A stretch of DNA of 64,000 nucleotides from assembly GCF_963662255.1 (NCBI RefSeq), contig NC_085046.1, positions 99,217,324 to 99,281,323 of the forward strand, given 5' to 3'. Under the pieces are notes generated by a model, which saw only the letters and a list, made by a program, of their open reading frames with translations, was not told where the DNA came from and ran no database searches. This document shows positions 1-14,345 of this stretch, piece by piece (the first letter of the stretch is position 1; every line of letters begins with the position of its first letter). Both the position numbers and the translations under genes were made by a program. The DNA comes from Cinclus cinclus. Taxonomy: Eukaryota; Chordata; Aves; Passeriformes; Cinclidae.

Positions 1-2658
1 GCTGAGCTGGTCAGGGCTCTGGTCAGGAGGGAAGGATGCAGTTTTCCAGCAGGTTTCCAGCAGCAGCTTCTGCAAGGCTGGCAGTTGCTTTGCCCCAGCT
101 GCAGAAATGAGTCTGCTCTTCAAGTGCAGCTTAGCAAGGCTTTTGAAAGATGTTTCTGCTTCACTAGCAACTGTTTGAGTCAGTCCCTGATCAGGCACAG
201 AGAACCTTTCACTGTGGAGACACCAGATAAATTGTTAGTTTACTGGAGGCTGTAACCATTTGGAAGAACTGTGATGGTGCCAGGCCCAAGCTCTGAAGTC
301 AGGCTGATGTGCTGCTTGCATAGTGTATGCTCATGCAATAAGACCACATAGACTGATAAATCACTGCATGGAATCTATTTATATGTGCCTGCGGAGATAG
401 ATACTACCAGGTCAAAGCCTTGCATAAGTGTAAATATTTAACAGCAAAACAGGGGTAAGATTGTGCCTGTATCAAAATATTTCCAACTGAGGCTTTCACG
501 TAAAACTTAGGCCAAATAAATGCTGCTCCCTGCTTTACAGAATCTGCATTCTGTTGGTGATTAGTATTTGCTTACTGAAAGACTCTATGTGCTATTTCAA
601 GCTGACAGTTACCAACAACTCCCTATACACAACAGTCCTAAGAGGAATGTGCTACCTTCTTTAACACTTCCTGAAGAGTCCCAGCTCTGTCCTGTGCTAC
701 AGAAGAGCGAAGACGAGGCAGAGGTAGGAAGGAACACGGCATCATCACACACAGTACATACAGACATGTCATGCCCTACCAAGAACTGATAAGGCCAAAA
801 GCAATTTTCATCTAAGTAGCTCAATACTACAGATAAAAGTACACAAACGTATGCGTTGCATAAAACCTTTCAAAGACTGTGTGTAGTTAGATATGAAATC
901 AAATTAATGGCCAACATGATATTGTGTAAGCATAATTATCAAGATCATGGGATGTATTAAGATAATTTAAGGAATAGGAACAGGTTTGTAAATCTTGCCA
1001 GATGTATTTATCAGATGGGAATATTTTGAAAACCTCACCAAACAAGCTCTGACTTTAGAAAGAGGAAGATTAGACTGCTGTTGCACATCTACAAAAACAA
1101 AACAGAAAGGTCAAAGCAGTGTGCCTGACATAAATCGCACTTGGAAATTTCATTACGGATTGGCACGAACTCTATTCACAGCATCATCTAAAGTTACCTT
1201 CAGCCAGGAAACGAAAGATAAAAGCTTCCTCAATATTCAAGAAGTATAAAAAAAGGAAAACAGTATTTCAAGTGTAAAGCTATCCAAAATGCTCAGTAAA
1301 ACATATTCCATCTATGAAAATTAGGCTCTAGTCAAAAGAATATTTAAGGACTATTCTGCTTCCTAGCCTTCCCACAATACATAGCCATGCTTCCCAGGCA
1401 CAGATCATGTCCTAACTCAGCACATAGCTTTAGCTCTAGTAACACAACTGCAACTCCTTTTAAGCCTGAGCTACACAGACAAAATTAAGCATGCCATAAC
1501 TTAAGATTTAACAGTATCAAATTAATTCGTTAGCATAACTGTAACTGTAGATGATATAAGATTCAATTTTGCCCATAATGTACCAAAGGAATTTTAGCAT
1601 ACCTTGGACAATGATTAAATCACCTAGTAAGAAGAGACCTTATATCATATATAGTTTTGGTTAACATCCACACATACCATACTAGGACCTCTCTTATGCA
1701 ACAGATTTTATTCCACTCCATGCTATGCTGTCAACAAAAGTGTTTCAAGGCTTATTGTTTACAACATTTTAAGCCAAAAATAACTAAGTGCGTCATAGTT
1801 GCTACAGAATTGTGGAAGTTAGGAGGGGTATCTACACCTATGCTTTTCTCCTCTAACAAAGCTGAAGATTGTGCCCTCTTTTGTGCTGATTAATGTGAAA
1901 CAATACGATGTCCATAACATCTTAGGTGAAACTTCTGCAGTCACAGTTAGGGACTTTCTCTTGACTTAATTCTTTGAATCAATTTTACTTCCAGCCAAGT
2001 CCTTTTGTTCACCTAAGATACTCGACAGCAGTAATAATTTTCGAAGCAGTCCTCTGTGCAATAGCTTAAGTCAGGTGTTTCACATGGTTTTAAAGAGTTG
2101 TCTGATTTGAAATTTGGCCACATCATTTAACAGACCACCAACTCTAGCTGAAAGGTGGAACTCTCTTCCAGGTTCTGTGAATTCCCCCCACCCTTCCTCA
2201 GCTTCACAGATTCAAAACAGATGCCTTTCCATATGTTGTGAGGATTAGTATTTGTTTGCAATTTTGGGCATGAAAAATACCATAAAGCATGTGACTTTAT
2301 TCCAGGTGCACAGAGCCGTACCATTCTAGGATTCCGCAATCTCTACAAAGCCCGACACTGGGCAACCTGCAACTTGATCAAATCTAAACTAAAACAAGGC
2401 TTACCGGGCCTTGAGAAATACTACTGACTACTTTCATTGAGGGAAACACTTTTCCCTGCAATATGCAGATGATGGTAGAATTGGCTGCTGAAGGCTGCCA
2501 AGGGTAAGAATTTCACAAAGTGTATGATGTCATCTGCACAGATCAAAAGGCTGTCCAGAGTTGCAACAGTTAAAAATTCAGCAAGAACATTAAGTGTCTG
2601 ACTTCTGGGTTTAAGCCAATCATGATGAGAAATCAAGCTGAAGCTCAGTGTGGAGCAG

Positions 2659-2730
2659 TTTTTTTCTTTTGTTGTTTTTTGGTAGTGTTTTTTTTTGGGA
2701 GGGGTTGTTTTATGTTTGTTTTTTTTCCCC
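2659..2730. repeat. T/G-rich low-complexity tract
   Basis: T-runs interrupted by G and GTTG, with one GGGAGGGG. It gives a lysine/threonine-rich open frame on the minus strand that is not a gene. Confidence 0.85.
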
Positions 2731-5648
2731 TTAAACATTCCTCTAAAACCATAATGATTCACCCATGGACAATTAAGGCAGATTTCCATTAGGGGGGATT
2801 TTCATTCCCATCCAGCTGTTTCATGGAGCCAAGGGTGCTCCAGAAAGAACATTCATCTCTGTAAGAGCAATTCAGTCCTAGCCATACTGAATGAAAGTAT
2901 GACAAGTCCTCCATCACCTCTCCAGCAGCAGGATGAGCTCTCAGTGGGAGCATGACACTCTGTGGCTCTGGCACCTAAGAACCCAAGAAGGAGGCTCCCA
3001 CTAAACTCGCACTGGGAAAAGGTGGAGCACACCACATGGATCATGCTGGGCTGTCAGGGCTTATAATCTCCTGCTCAGCATAAACCCTTTGGTGCCTATG
3101 GTGCAATCTGAGGGAAAGGGCAGGCGAGTTCAGGCACAGAGGCAAGCCCTGAGCTGAGCTCTCCATGCCTTATGGTACCTAAGGCACCAGAGCTTGAGGA
3201 GGGCAGTGCACTAACACCCATGGTCTTCTGCAAGGAGACAGCCCAATGGCCACCAGGCCACTCATAGCCCTGCGCTGATGACAAATGATGGCCCTGCTGA
3301 AATAATCTGGAAAAGATGTCAAGCCAGAAGGGGCTCTGCAGGGGGAAAAAGTTCTATTATTCCTGATTCCTCTTAATCTGCCACACAGGTAGTTGAGGTT
3401 GACTGTTTGAGTGCAGGACTCCAGTGTTCCTTACCCATAACCTATTCACCCTGCCTCACTGCATAACATCTCCTCCTGCATCCTCTGACTCTACTATGTG
3501 CTGAAATCTTCATCTTTTGTCTTTCTTTATGCACTTATGAAAGAGCTGTATACAAGCAGTGCGCTAAATGATTTACATGACTCACCAGGGATGAAGAGGG
3601 ATTTGCAAGTAAAAAAGTATCATCGAGTTAGACAGATGGCTGTACTGCAGGGGTTATGGCTAAAGAAGAGGCAGCGGAGACTGATCAGAAAAGGGAGGTC
3701 CAGACCAACAAATTGCCAAGCACAGGTTTGGCAAGGACTGCTAGACTAGGGCAAGATTTATGTAGGAGCCCATCCAGGTAATTTTAAGGCTGGATTCCTA
3801 GGCAAACACGTAGGCAAAGGACTAGAGAGGCTGCTTGTTAGATAAGGGTTAAGTATGCCAGTTTTGCCAGCATGCAAAGCCTGATGAATAAGCCTTGTTG
3901 CAGAGAGGGCTGCTAGCAAAAAACTCCTTTCTCCAGCTGTGTAAGCCCTGTAGTCTCCGAGAAGAAACAAGAGGAACATTAAAAGAGAGCAAGAGTGCAA
4001 GGAAACCATCCAGAGACGTAAGTCAGAAGAACACCATAACCTCATCACTGCCAAGTTTGTTCAGATACAACAGCAAGGGAGACTTCTGAGAAGGATCCTG
4101 TAGTGCCCAGAGGATGTTCCCCCCAAAAGGGGCTTCCAAAAAAAGAGCATTGGTGCTGAAAGCACAAAGCTAGGGAAAGTCTGCTCATGTCACTCTTCCT
4201 CTAATCCTTCCACCAATTCCTCTTTCTCCATAACAAAACTCTAGCACATAAATTGCTTGCTTTTGCTTTCAAGAATTATTCATTTCCTACCTATCACATC
4301 TCATTTCTCACTGAAATATCAGCTCCTGTCTCTGATCAACCAGTGATGCCAACATTCATCACCAAGTTCAGTGACAAGCTGGGACAACAATCTTTGCAGG
4401 AGCATTTGCCATGGATATGAGCAAGACTGTGTTTGTCAGGGCAAGAGAAAAGTACACAGCAGTAGTTGAAACATGAAAGTGAATTTTAGTTAGATGAGAA
4501 GGTGGTTAGAAACAGAAAATGTTTTGAGAAAATTCTAATTTGTCTGAGACTCTTCTCAGACTCTTCCTGCAGCTGTAATTCCACATACTCTCTTCCAAAA
4601 TAAAAAAAAGGGTTGTGTTCTGAGATTCTCATTACTTTTGCAGTCTTTCTTTGCTTTTACCTTAATATATAAAAAAAAAAAATCCCATCGTTTTCTAAAG
4701 GAGGACTCAGCTACCCAAACAAGTAAATTGAAAGGTAGTAAAACAATCATAGAGAAAAAACAGAGAATCCAAAATCATAATAGAGACAGTAAAATTACTG
4801 CAATAAATGCAGGACTGGATAAGCTATGGACACTTTGCATAGAAACAAACACCACAAGACTTTCAACTTTGGACTAAATTTCAGGTTTAAGTCCCAGCTT
4901 GAGTTGGAATTCGGAAAATACTTGAGACATCCAGAGAGCATTTAATGTGAAAAAAGACAGATGTCAAGTACACTGCTGTAGCACTCTGCAAGGGCTAAGT
5001 ATTAATCTATCCTTTTGCCAAAAAGTTCTAATTTACACTAAGAAGAGATAGTGTGAGGAGCAAGCAAAAAAAAAAATCATTGGCTCAGCACAAACCACAC
5101 TAGGCCAACAAAAGTATTTCACTTGAAGATGAGAAATTATTTGCTGAAATTCTTCATACAGTTAGCACTTGACAGGGCTTTTTTGTTGCCCCCGAAATCA
5201 TACACATCCAATGATAATTAATCTGCCAGCAGATCTGCCAGAATGGGCCTGACATAGCAGCTATTAGCAGTGAAGCGCAAAGCCTTTTACAAGATGAGAA
5301 CCAGCAAAGCTATCACGTCCTTCAGGACTGGCAAGGGGCCAGGTGATGATGGGTTCCCACCTAAGTACTGCACAGCCCACCAGGACCACATAGGTCCAAG
5401 CTAACAGGCAGCATTTCAGCAAATACAGTAAAATAAACTTTTGCAATCCATCTCATTAAAATATCAGTTCTTTGATGGGCAGAGACCCTCAGACAGGCAA
5501 TGAGGTGCCAAGGATAATGGACACAATGCAAGAATTCAAGTGGACTAATCACTGCAAGAATGATTATCCAATTTTATAACCCAGTCTGTATTTGAGCACT
5601 GTGTTGAAGTACAAGAGAAGGCTTTAATACCACATTAACTGCAAGAAA

Positions 5649-5671
5649 GTAAATGTAAATGTAAATGTAAA
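5649..5671. repeat. (GTAAAT)3-4 hexamer repeat
   Basis: Three perfect GTAAAT units plus a partial fourth. Confidence 0.85.
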
Positions 5672-5960
5672 ATAATGTCTTCTTTGGCAGAGGAAGTAGG
5701 GGATCTGTTCCACATCATGGAAGAGTTGCTGGTTACCAAAAGGGCTTTTTTTTGTGGAGTGAAAGAACTTTTCAAAACTCCTGAAGGCTATACACACTGC
5801 TATTTAACTGCGAGTATGCTTTTCTTTTGGATATACAGATTTAAAAAAAAATCCTTTTTTTCAATAGTTCTATTTCTCTAACATTTGAAGTACTTGAAAA
5901 TATTTCTCACTCTACTATTTCAAATTGAAATTTCTCCTGGGAGCAAATGAGAAAAACTAT

Positions 5961-5989
5961 TAAAAAAAAAAAAGAAAAAAAAGAAAAAA
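5961..5989. repeat. A-rich low-complexity tract
   Basis: A-runs broken by single G. Confidence 0.9.
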
Positions 5990-7024
5990 GGCAATAATAT
6001 GAGCAATCAAGTCTATAAAAATTATATGATGCCAAAAGAATGCTGCAGCCACTCCAACATTCTGTTACTGATATTTAGAAGTTGGTTTGCTGAATCTTAA
6101 GATATTCAAATTAACCAAGTATTTGATGTCACTACTCTGCATTCCTGGGTTAACCAAATCTGAATGATAATTTAAAGTGGACAAAATAAAGCGTGCCCTG
6201 ATTAGGTAATGGATTATGAGGTACAATTAACATCACTATTCAGAATAACGGTTCCAGTTCTCTCTGCTATAGAATTTCTGCTTGGTTCAGCAGGAAGGAG
6301 GGTTAGAAAAACATTTACAGCTCCCCACTTTTTTGTCCAGCCTTGAAACACAGACAAACCTCAAATATGCTTTAACATGCAGCAGAAAGAAAAACTCTCA
6401 GCTAAAAAGAGATGAAGTACCTAACCACAGCTTCTCCCCGTCTCCACCATGCTGCCTGAAAATACCTATGTCCTAGAATTTGGTGAGGATGGCATCAAGA
6501 GTAACTTCAAAATCTCCAAGAACAAATCTCCAAGATGTATCTGAGCAGAGCCCAGTATAGGTCGCTGTGAGGACAGGAAAGATGAACAAATAGAAAAAAT
6601 ATAATGCATTACATATGCAACTACATTACAGTGCAACAGCAAAAATCCCTGAAAGAAATATACAGAGATGAGTAACAAAATAAAAATCCAAGTAGTTTAA
6701 ATTTAATACAAAGCAAGTAGCTGCCTGAGAAAATATTAAAAGCAGGATTAAAAACATGAAACTGCAAGCTTTTACACCTTTTGTCCTTTTCCTAGTTCCA
6801 AAAGCAGACAGCATTACCCTTACAAAAAAGACAAACACATTAGGATATAAGCATGTACTGTAACAGACATAATTCAGCTGTGGCTGCTAAATCAATGAGG
6901 GTTCAAAAGCCCATGGACAGGTAACACAGACCTGTGCTCCTTTCCTCCTCAACAGGTCCCCATACACCACCAGCAACAGTTTTATCTGCTAAGCAACGCA
7001 AACCCAAGATGTGGCTTTAATAAT

Positions 7025-7060
7025 GTTTTTTCTGTTTGTTTTTTGTTTGTTTGTTTTCTC
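7025..7060. repeat. (GTTT)n low-complexity tract
   Basis: TTTTGTTTGTTTG-type run. Confidence 0.85.
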
Positions 7061-7333
7061 TCTAATACCGTACAAGCACTGCCTTGCTTCTCAGGGATTT
7101 AATACAACGTACTGGGCACTACTAATTTGTAAAGGCAGTTTGTTTGAACAGAAGTAAAAATAATTAATACACACACAAAATAAGCTACTTTAGACTTCTT
7201 TTGGGAGTTTCTATTTGTACAATAGAAAACATACAGGATAAGATCCTGAAAAAAAATCTAAAGAAGATTACACAACTTAATTTAAATATGGTAAGACTTT
7301 CAAAGCAGAGAATTTTGTAAATTATTGTAATAA

Positions 7334-7360
7334 CATACACACGCACACACACATACACAC
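7334..7360. repeat. Imperfect (AC)n
   Basis: CATACACACGCACACACACA-type dinucleotide tract with three interruptions. Confidence 0.85.
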
Positions 7361-10300
7361 TTTGCCTCTCTCCATTTAGCTTTCATAATATATACATCAG
7401 ATGCATTTCTAATACAGCACCATTCTCCAAACAAAAGGAAGACATTTGACTTAGAGTTATGGAGAGAACATAACTACAGTTTAGGAGAAGGAAACAAAGG
7501 AAAAAAAAAAAAGAAAGGATTCTAAGACATTGTAAAAAGAAGCAACATTAGAAAGCAGAAATATTCAGAAATCAAGCTTGACATGAAATCTGTATGTTTA
7601 AAGGCTGTGGAGATGCATAGCTGACAGACAGAAACACCTTGACTCTGTTCTCCAGGGATGTCATTTACCCCACCCCTTTCTCCTCTAAAAATCCCTAAGA
7701 ATGTAATAACCTCAAGAAACTGTTATGGAGGGTGGAAGGTGGTAAAGCCACTTCATTCATAGTAAATTCGTGAAATTCTTTATAGAAAGAGGGCATGTCA
7801 AGAAAGAAATCACAAAAGTGGTGAAAAACTGTATGATGCTATCCCACTTCTTTTGAAAATCTGAGGCTGAAAACCATATGTAATTAAGAGGTGGTAAAGT
7901 GTTAACCAGATGAATACTTCGGTATTTACTGTTTTAGGTGACAAAAAATAAATCATGCCAATTATTTGCATTTATTCTCGGTACAGAGCTTCCTCTTACC
8001 AAATGCTCCATCTCAGAATTAAAGGTGGAGGCATAACATCCTGCAATCTCCACTCCCTCTTATTTTCTTTGAGCATCCATTTGTAATGTAAATGCTCTGT
8101 ATGACACTGGAAAGCCGTGAGGTTTTTTTAAAAAAAAACAAAGTTTATCATGCAGGATAACTGGGTAGAACTGCACTTCAATTACCTTCTTAGGTAGCAG
8201 TGGAAACCAGAAACAGGAAATCAACATTCCAGTAAGTGTTTTGCATGCCCCAACTTAATACCAAACATTTAATTTGCTTACTAACAAGTGCCATCTGGAC
8301 AAAGCTGCAGTGCAGTGAGTTACATGGAAAGTTTGATGAAGGTCAGGAGATTGCTTGATGTTTCACTTCTACTTGGCAATAACCAGAAGCTGCCTGGCTA
8401 CTCCTGGAAAAAGAGTGTCCTGGAAGGAACTCCTTCTGCTGCTTCTCAGCTTCCCCAGCTAATTTATACCTGAAAGGTCTTAACCAGTACTTACTGAATT
8501 GTTCCTGATGCAATTTTCTCCATTTCTCTTTTCTCCGATTTGTTTTCAACATTATAATGAAGAGTTTCAGCCCTTGATTTGCTAACAGGAACTTGTATCT
8601 TTAAGGCTTCAAGTATTAAGAACACTTCCAAAGAAACTCAACAAATGCATTTCTAAACAACTCATCCATATAAGATATGTGTACTGATGTCGATTTGCCA
8701 GTGCCTGGAACTGAGCAGGAATTTCAAACGCACGGGAACCAAGTGTGTTCCCATCAGCCGGCTGGTACCTACACATGTCTCTTCTGAAGAAGCTGATGAT
8801 CCTGAACTGGCATCAAACACTTCTCTGTCAAAGAGATATAGTCCACCACATTAGATACCAGCCACCAACCACCCAGAGCTGCTTCATCATCACTCCTAAC
8901 AGGAAATGTCTGGTCTCAGAAAAGACCAGCAAGGCACTGGCACTACCCCTGCAGTGACTCAGAAGGGGTTATCAGTTGCTGGCTCCTTTTGAAGGACTTA
9001 ATACAGTGTGAGCCATTCTTCTGTATGTAATTTGGTGTATATCAGTATTACCATTAGGTAATTTGAAAATTTCATTTTGATGACTGTTTTTACTATCATC
9101 TTCTCAGCAAAAAAAATAATTAACTAATAATTTTTAAAAAATTAAGGACAGCCAGACACCGTTTATTGATGTGGAGAAACATTTCAAGCTAGAAAATCTC
9201 AGAAAAAATGTTTAGTCTTATCTGCTGTTTATAGACTCACATCTTCCCCTCTCTCTCCAGCTTTACTAATCTCCAGTGCACATGCCACACCTCTGGACAT
9301 GTGGTAGCATGATCCTTACAGTGATGTGAACCCCTCTAAAGTCACATGCCTTACTATGACTCAAAACCTGTTAGAACAGTTAGAACTCCAATATCTGGCA
9401 ACAAAATTTCTAAGGCATTCTGTTCCCTTTCCGTCTGAGAAGGGAAATGGTTTCAGTCGGTCAGCAACAAAAGCACCTGAAATTGTCTCCACCATTCCTG
9501 ATGCATCTAGCCCTCCTGGACTGCTTTCAGGGCTAAGGTGCTTTTTGCCCAGCATGGAGTGATGGCAGAGACTGCATCACAGTGAGCAAAATGATGCATC
9601 ACAGATTCCATGGGGGACTGCAGACTAGTATGTGTGACACTGTGCCCAAATGACATGATTTTTGTGCAGTATTGCTTAGGTAAGCAAATAAAAAAAGACA
9701 TAGGATATAACAGTCTGCTAAACAGCTTCAATCCTTCCCTGGAACTTCAGCAACAAAGATAATTCACCATTTTACTGCTTTAGTCGTCAAATTTTATTAC
9801 ACTTTTGCTAGCATGAATGTTTTTTCCTCTCTAACACTCTGAGACTCAGTGATTTGTAAGGTCTACATGTTCAGCTTTGAGGAAAAAAAGGGTGCAAATG
9901 TTAATACCTGTTACAATCATTCCTCTCTATTCCCTCATTGCCTGTGCCTGAGACTTTCAGAGCCTAAAATACATTTAACAAATTGAAGAAAAGCATTTGC
10001 AAGACATGGGGTGCTCTGAAGAGCCATGCACTAAAAAGATCATGTACAGAAACATGGGGCTACAGTCCCAACACTTTGCCTCTACAGTAATGGCACCAGT
10101 TTTCTATTTTCAGAAGCAGAGTATTTGTCTTTGGGGTTTATGACCCTCCCAACATGAGGTTTTTTTGCAATTGCACTCGAGTGGATACTTTCTTTGGGTT
10201 TGGTTTGTTTTTTTTACCCAGGAGACTTTTTTCACTTCCAGGCAGCATCAGAAGAGTCATAAGATCTGTTATTCAAACCTGAAATTACTGAAGTGAAGGC

Positions 10301-11560
10301 AGTGTGAACCCAATAGCATATCCAGCCACACATTTTTAATTTCCTATGTAGGATAACACACCACTGTCTTTGTATAAAGTGGAGAGCAGACATTTTGAGA
10401 GTAAATTTAAGATGTGGCCCTTCAGTTAAGTAGATGTGCCAAGCCAAAAGTCAGGTTGCAAAGTAGCAGGCCAATGTGATGTGACATTTCACCTTTCCCT
10501 CTACGCAATCTTCCCCTATTTATGCATTAAAGGTTTATGTAACTGGATTTCAACATTACATAACACGTATGAATATATAATTCAGTGTTCACAGCTGATT
10601 CAAGTAAGTGCATGCATTACCAATGGTCTAACAGTAATTTTCTAATGGTTTTAGTGTTAAAAGCTCTGGAGTCCAACTTTAAGGATGATTACCTCCAGAA
10701 CACAGGAAAACACAATCTCTTTGTGTATCACTCCATCTGCCATTTAAAAAAAGAGGAGTGAAATGACATCAACCCCACTTTAAGTGTTTTCATGGCAGTT
10801 AAATTGCTATTTGTGAATTATATTAAGAGCTTCAAGATAAGATGTTTCAATTAAACTTGTTAAACAGCCACATTCAACACATTATCATTTGTCTGTGTAT
10901 CTGCCCTCTTACTCATTCAAAGAGCAGTGATTTGCACAAGTTCACAGTGAATAAAAGCTCTTGGCATGAGATCCATAAAACCTCAGAAGGCTGGAAGTGA
11001 CTCTTATTCAAGATACACTAAGTATCAGGTTTGTATGACCATCAAAATACAAGCACATTGGTGTATTTATTCACATCTGCCTTTTTACTACATTCCTAGC
11101 ATCATACAAGCTCTCTTACCTACTCTCAAACACTGCACAATCCAGAAAAATATTATTATAGGAAGCAGCTTCATCTTCCACTGATGCTAAACCACATGAC
11201 CCTGGTCTTTGGGCAATTCATTAACGCTTGTTGTAAGCAGTGTTTTATTTGAGCAAGGGTAGTAGAGGGCATCCCACACACAGCTGTGTGTACATGGGGA
11301 CAGATACACACCGTGAGTGGAGTGAGATCTATGAACACTTCTAAGATTCTGAAAATTAATGTTTATTAATTTTCCATAGATCAGAAAGCTTTATGAAAAG
11401 TATGTTATTCTCCTTACCTAACCTCCCACTCAACATTCACCTCTAAATTCAATTTATACTATTTTCAAGCATCTCTCATGGTACATTCCATGGCAACTTA
11501 AAAGATCAGAAAATACAGACTAAATAATGTCATGAATCAACAGACTTGAAACAAGTCAGT

Positions 11561-11578
11561 AAAAAAAAAAAAAAAAAA
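11561..11578. repeat. Poly-A run of 18
   Basis: Eighteen consecutive A. No recognisable retroposon precedes it and no flanking target duplication was seen. Confidence 0.95.
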
Positions 11579-13157
11579 TCAACATTTTGGGCAGCCCACT
11601 AGCAGAGGAATGTTCCCTAAGGCTGAATCCTTTTCTTAAATACCATATTCTTACTACTTTTGAAAAATACTGCCCACCTTTGGTTACAACCAAGGCCAAC
11701 TCCTGTTTCAGTAACTAAACTGGGCTTTCAGAATTCTCTAATACAGCAACTAAAAAGAAAAACGGGCCCAACCCCCTCCCCAAATTCTTACTAATAGCAA
11801 CACAATCTTACTGATTAGTAAAAGCTAAAGTGTTTAGTACATATTTTTTGTCTCCTCTTTGAAACATCTAAATACACAGGATATTGCAAAACCATTTCAA
11901 TTAAACCCTGGTTTCACTATCATAATATCATTTATTTAGCCATCCTTTCTGCCAATCTTTGAAGCTTAAGAAAAAAACTTGTTAATAAAAATTTAACCTG
12001 TTGTCCTTCTGTATCTGAGAAACTTAAAAGTCTGGTCTCTGTTTTTAACCACAAGATACAGAAATGTGAACAAAAAGGAAAATCTACAGTCGATGTTGTG
12101 AATTGAAAATCAGTTAATCACAACTACACCTGAAGCATGTTAGCAAGAAAAAAGGGCCCTTGGACTCTCATATCACTCCCCCCTCCTTCTGCCCCCAAAC
12201 CCAAAGTGGTCAGAACACAGTCTTTTGCTCCTAAATTGCCAATTCAAATCCATCTTTAATTGGTAATAACTGAAATGAATTGTCACCTTGAAGGCTTTTT
12301 AGATTATGTTAAAGAAATCTGAGGTTCAAGTCTAGCTCCTGGAGCAAAGGTGACCACAACATGGCCCTTGACAACTAATTCAACTTGGCAAGTTCCTTTC
12401 CTGGCTGATTCAGAAATACAAGAATAAATGGATATGGAAGGGGAAGCACCTTCGAGCTTTTACAGGCAGCAGCAATTGTGCCTTTCTGAAGAGCTCTGAT
12501 GAAACGTGCAGGCAAGGCACGTAGGCTGTTACTCAAACTCCTTTGCTATGGGAGAACACGCGACTCTGAAGATACAAGCATGGCAGCATCCACTCACCCT
12601 ACGTGTTCTTCCAAAGAGATGTTAAAATCCCACAGGAGTCTGTGAACAGCTGAACTAATGACATCTGATTTCACCCAGAGCTTTCTGGTTCAGTAAGATG
12701 CAAGAACTAAAAAAAGAGTTCTTCCAGTAGCTGAAGCATCCATGTCATCCCCTTCTTGCCCACACACTGGTGCTGACTGGGCATGGGATTCTTCCTGCAG
12801 CTTTTCATTCAACAGGCTCACTAGCAAGGACTCTGTTTCACCTGCTTCTCACTTTTGAAGAAACCATTCCATCTCTCCATCTAGCTCCTCTTTCAAAGAA
12901 TTCATGGCTCCAAAATTGTTGTGAAGGGTGTGAAGCAGGCAAACAAACAGGTAATTGGATGTCTACAAATGCACACACATGTACACATGAGCAGGGTTCA
13001 CAGACTGTTACCAAATCCTTCTTCCCTTGGGAATTTAAAATAGTGAAGAAATGTTTTGCAGTGGGTTTAGTACATAATTTAAATTTACTTTTAAGTGTCT
13101 GGAACATTATCAGAAGAAAATATCCAGAACTCAGCAGCACCTGGTAAACACAGCACT

Positions 13158-13196
13158 GTGTAAAAAAACAAAAAAAACAAAACAAAAAAAAAAAAG
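13158..13196. repeat. A-rich low-complexity tract
   Basis: A-runs interrupted by single C and followed by GGCAGCTTG. It separates two otherwise unrelated segments bridged by a long minus-strand open frame. Confidence 0.9.
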
Positions 13197-13906
13197 GCAG
13201 CTTGAGCTTTGTGAAGAAAGTCGGCCGGAGCTCCTGGCTCAGTGGAGATGAGTGCTCAGTTTCCCTGTCCCCAAGGAGAGCAGCTGAGCATCTCTCCATG
13301 CAGCTGCAGGAGCCTCCTGACACTTGCTCCCTGTCTGTGCTGGGCCACAGATAATACTGCTGAGCACAGAGTGCACTCTCCCACTGCAAACACCAGGACC
13401 ACAGCAGCTGGCAATCAGCTGAAAATTTAGGATGTTGAGGATACTCTCTTCCCATGCAGCCCTCCCAGAGATCTGGATGCCACTGATGGAGTATGGTAAA
13501 CAAAGACCCAACAGGTTCTTCTCAGATCTCAGCTCTGCCTATTCCACTTCTGTCTGCAGTACAGTTTAATACAGTACATTTGAACACATGACAATATTTA
13601 AATAAGTATTTAAATTATGCAAAAAACATTTTCTCTTACAAAAGGCATGAAGGAAACTCTTCAGGTTTGTGTTCTAGTGTAATGGGCCAAAAGACTTTGT
13701 TTATTTGGAGTTGCAGTTTTACCACTAAAACAATAAGGAATTGGCAAAATCAGATTATCAATATCCAAAGTGATATGATCTGAAATGCTGTTAAGTGGAT
13801 GAAAACTGTAAGCTAAGCAATTGAAGCTACAATGAATATCCATTTGACAACTGCTAATGGCACTGCTATTGAAAAAAAAGCTCTGTATTTTATTTATTTG
13901 TTCCTT

Positions 13907-13930
13907 ATTGATTGATTGATTGATTGATTG
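13907..13930. repeat. (ATTG)6 microsatellite
   Basis: Six perfect ATTG units next to a TTTATTTATTTG stretch. Confidence 0.95.
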
Positions 13931-14199
13931 TATATTATTTATGCAAGTAAAACAGGATGGCATGATATCCTACGGTAAATATCACTACTTAGTGAGCTCA
14001 CAGGATTTGTAAGGAAATGTTAAAATAAAAGGAAACATTTAAGTCTAGAAAATATAGAGAGATCACAGTTCGGGGAGGAGATGGAGGCTCATGAGTTTAC
14101 AATCATCAGGTGAAAGGATACATCTATTTAATGCAAAGGTGCCACCATTCATGCATTGAATCTAGGAGTCCAAGGCCACAAAGAATACATATTTAAGAG

Positions 14200-14345
14200 G
14201 AAGTAACTTATACAGCGACATCCCTGTTTTGTCATATTGACGCAGGCAGAGATTGCTGATAACCACGCTATGCTGTTGGCAACCTGCTACACGTCCAGTT
14301 TAGACGGAGATGTAAATTGTCAGGTCAAAAGATAAGCCACAGGAC
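14200..14345. promoter_or_regulatory. Possible conserved non-coding element
   Basis: Repeat-free stretch retaining five CpGs in about 100 bp (CAGCGACATC, TTGACGCAGG, ACCACGCTAT, CTACACGTCC, TAGACGGAG) within AT-rich sequence. Nothing coding is seen. The regulatory call is inferred from CpG retention only. Confidence 0.15.

Larger units (their letters stand above)
1..14199. other. Non-coding AT-rich sequence, no gene seen
   Basis: Apart from the low-complexity tracts and microsatellites listed separately, I see no exon with convincing borders and composition, no RNA gene and no interspersed repeat I can name. Open frames here are short, lie on both strands and resemble no family. An ATTTGCAT octamer is at 7964-7971. 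Intron and intergenic DNA cannot be told apart. Confidence 0.6.

Noticed and set aside
12838..13503. 221-codon minus-strand open frame
   Set aside because: It runs through an A-rich low-complexity tract (13158-13196, read as a phenylalanine-rich block), shows no domain, and has no splice or promoter context. About the longest chance frame one would expect here.
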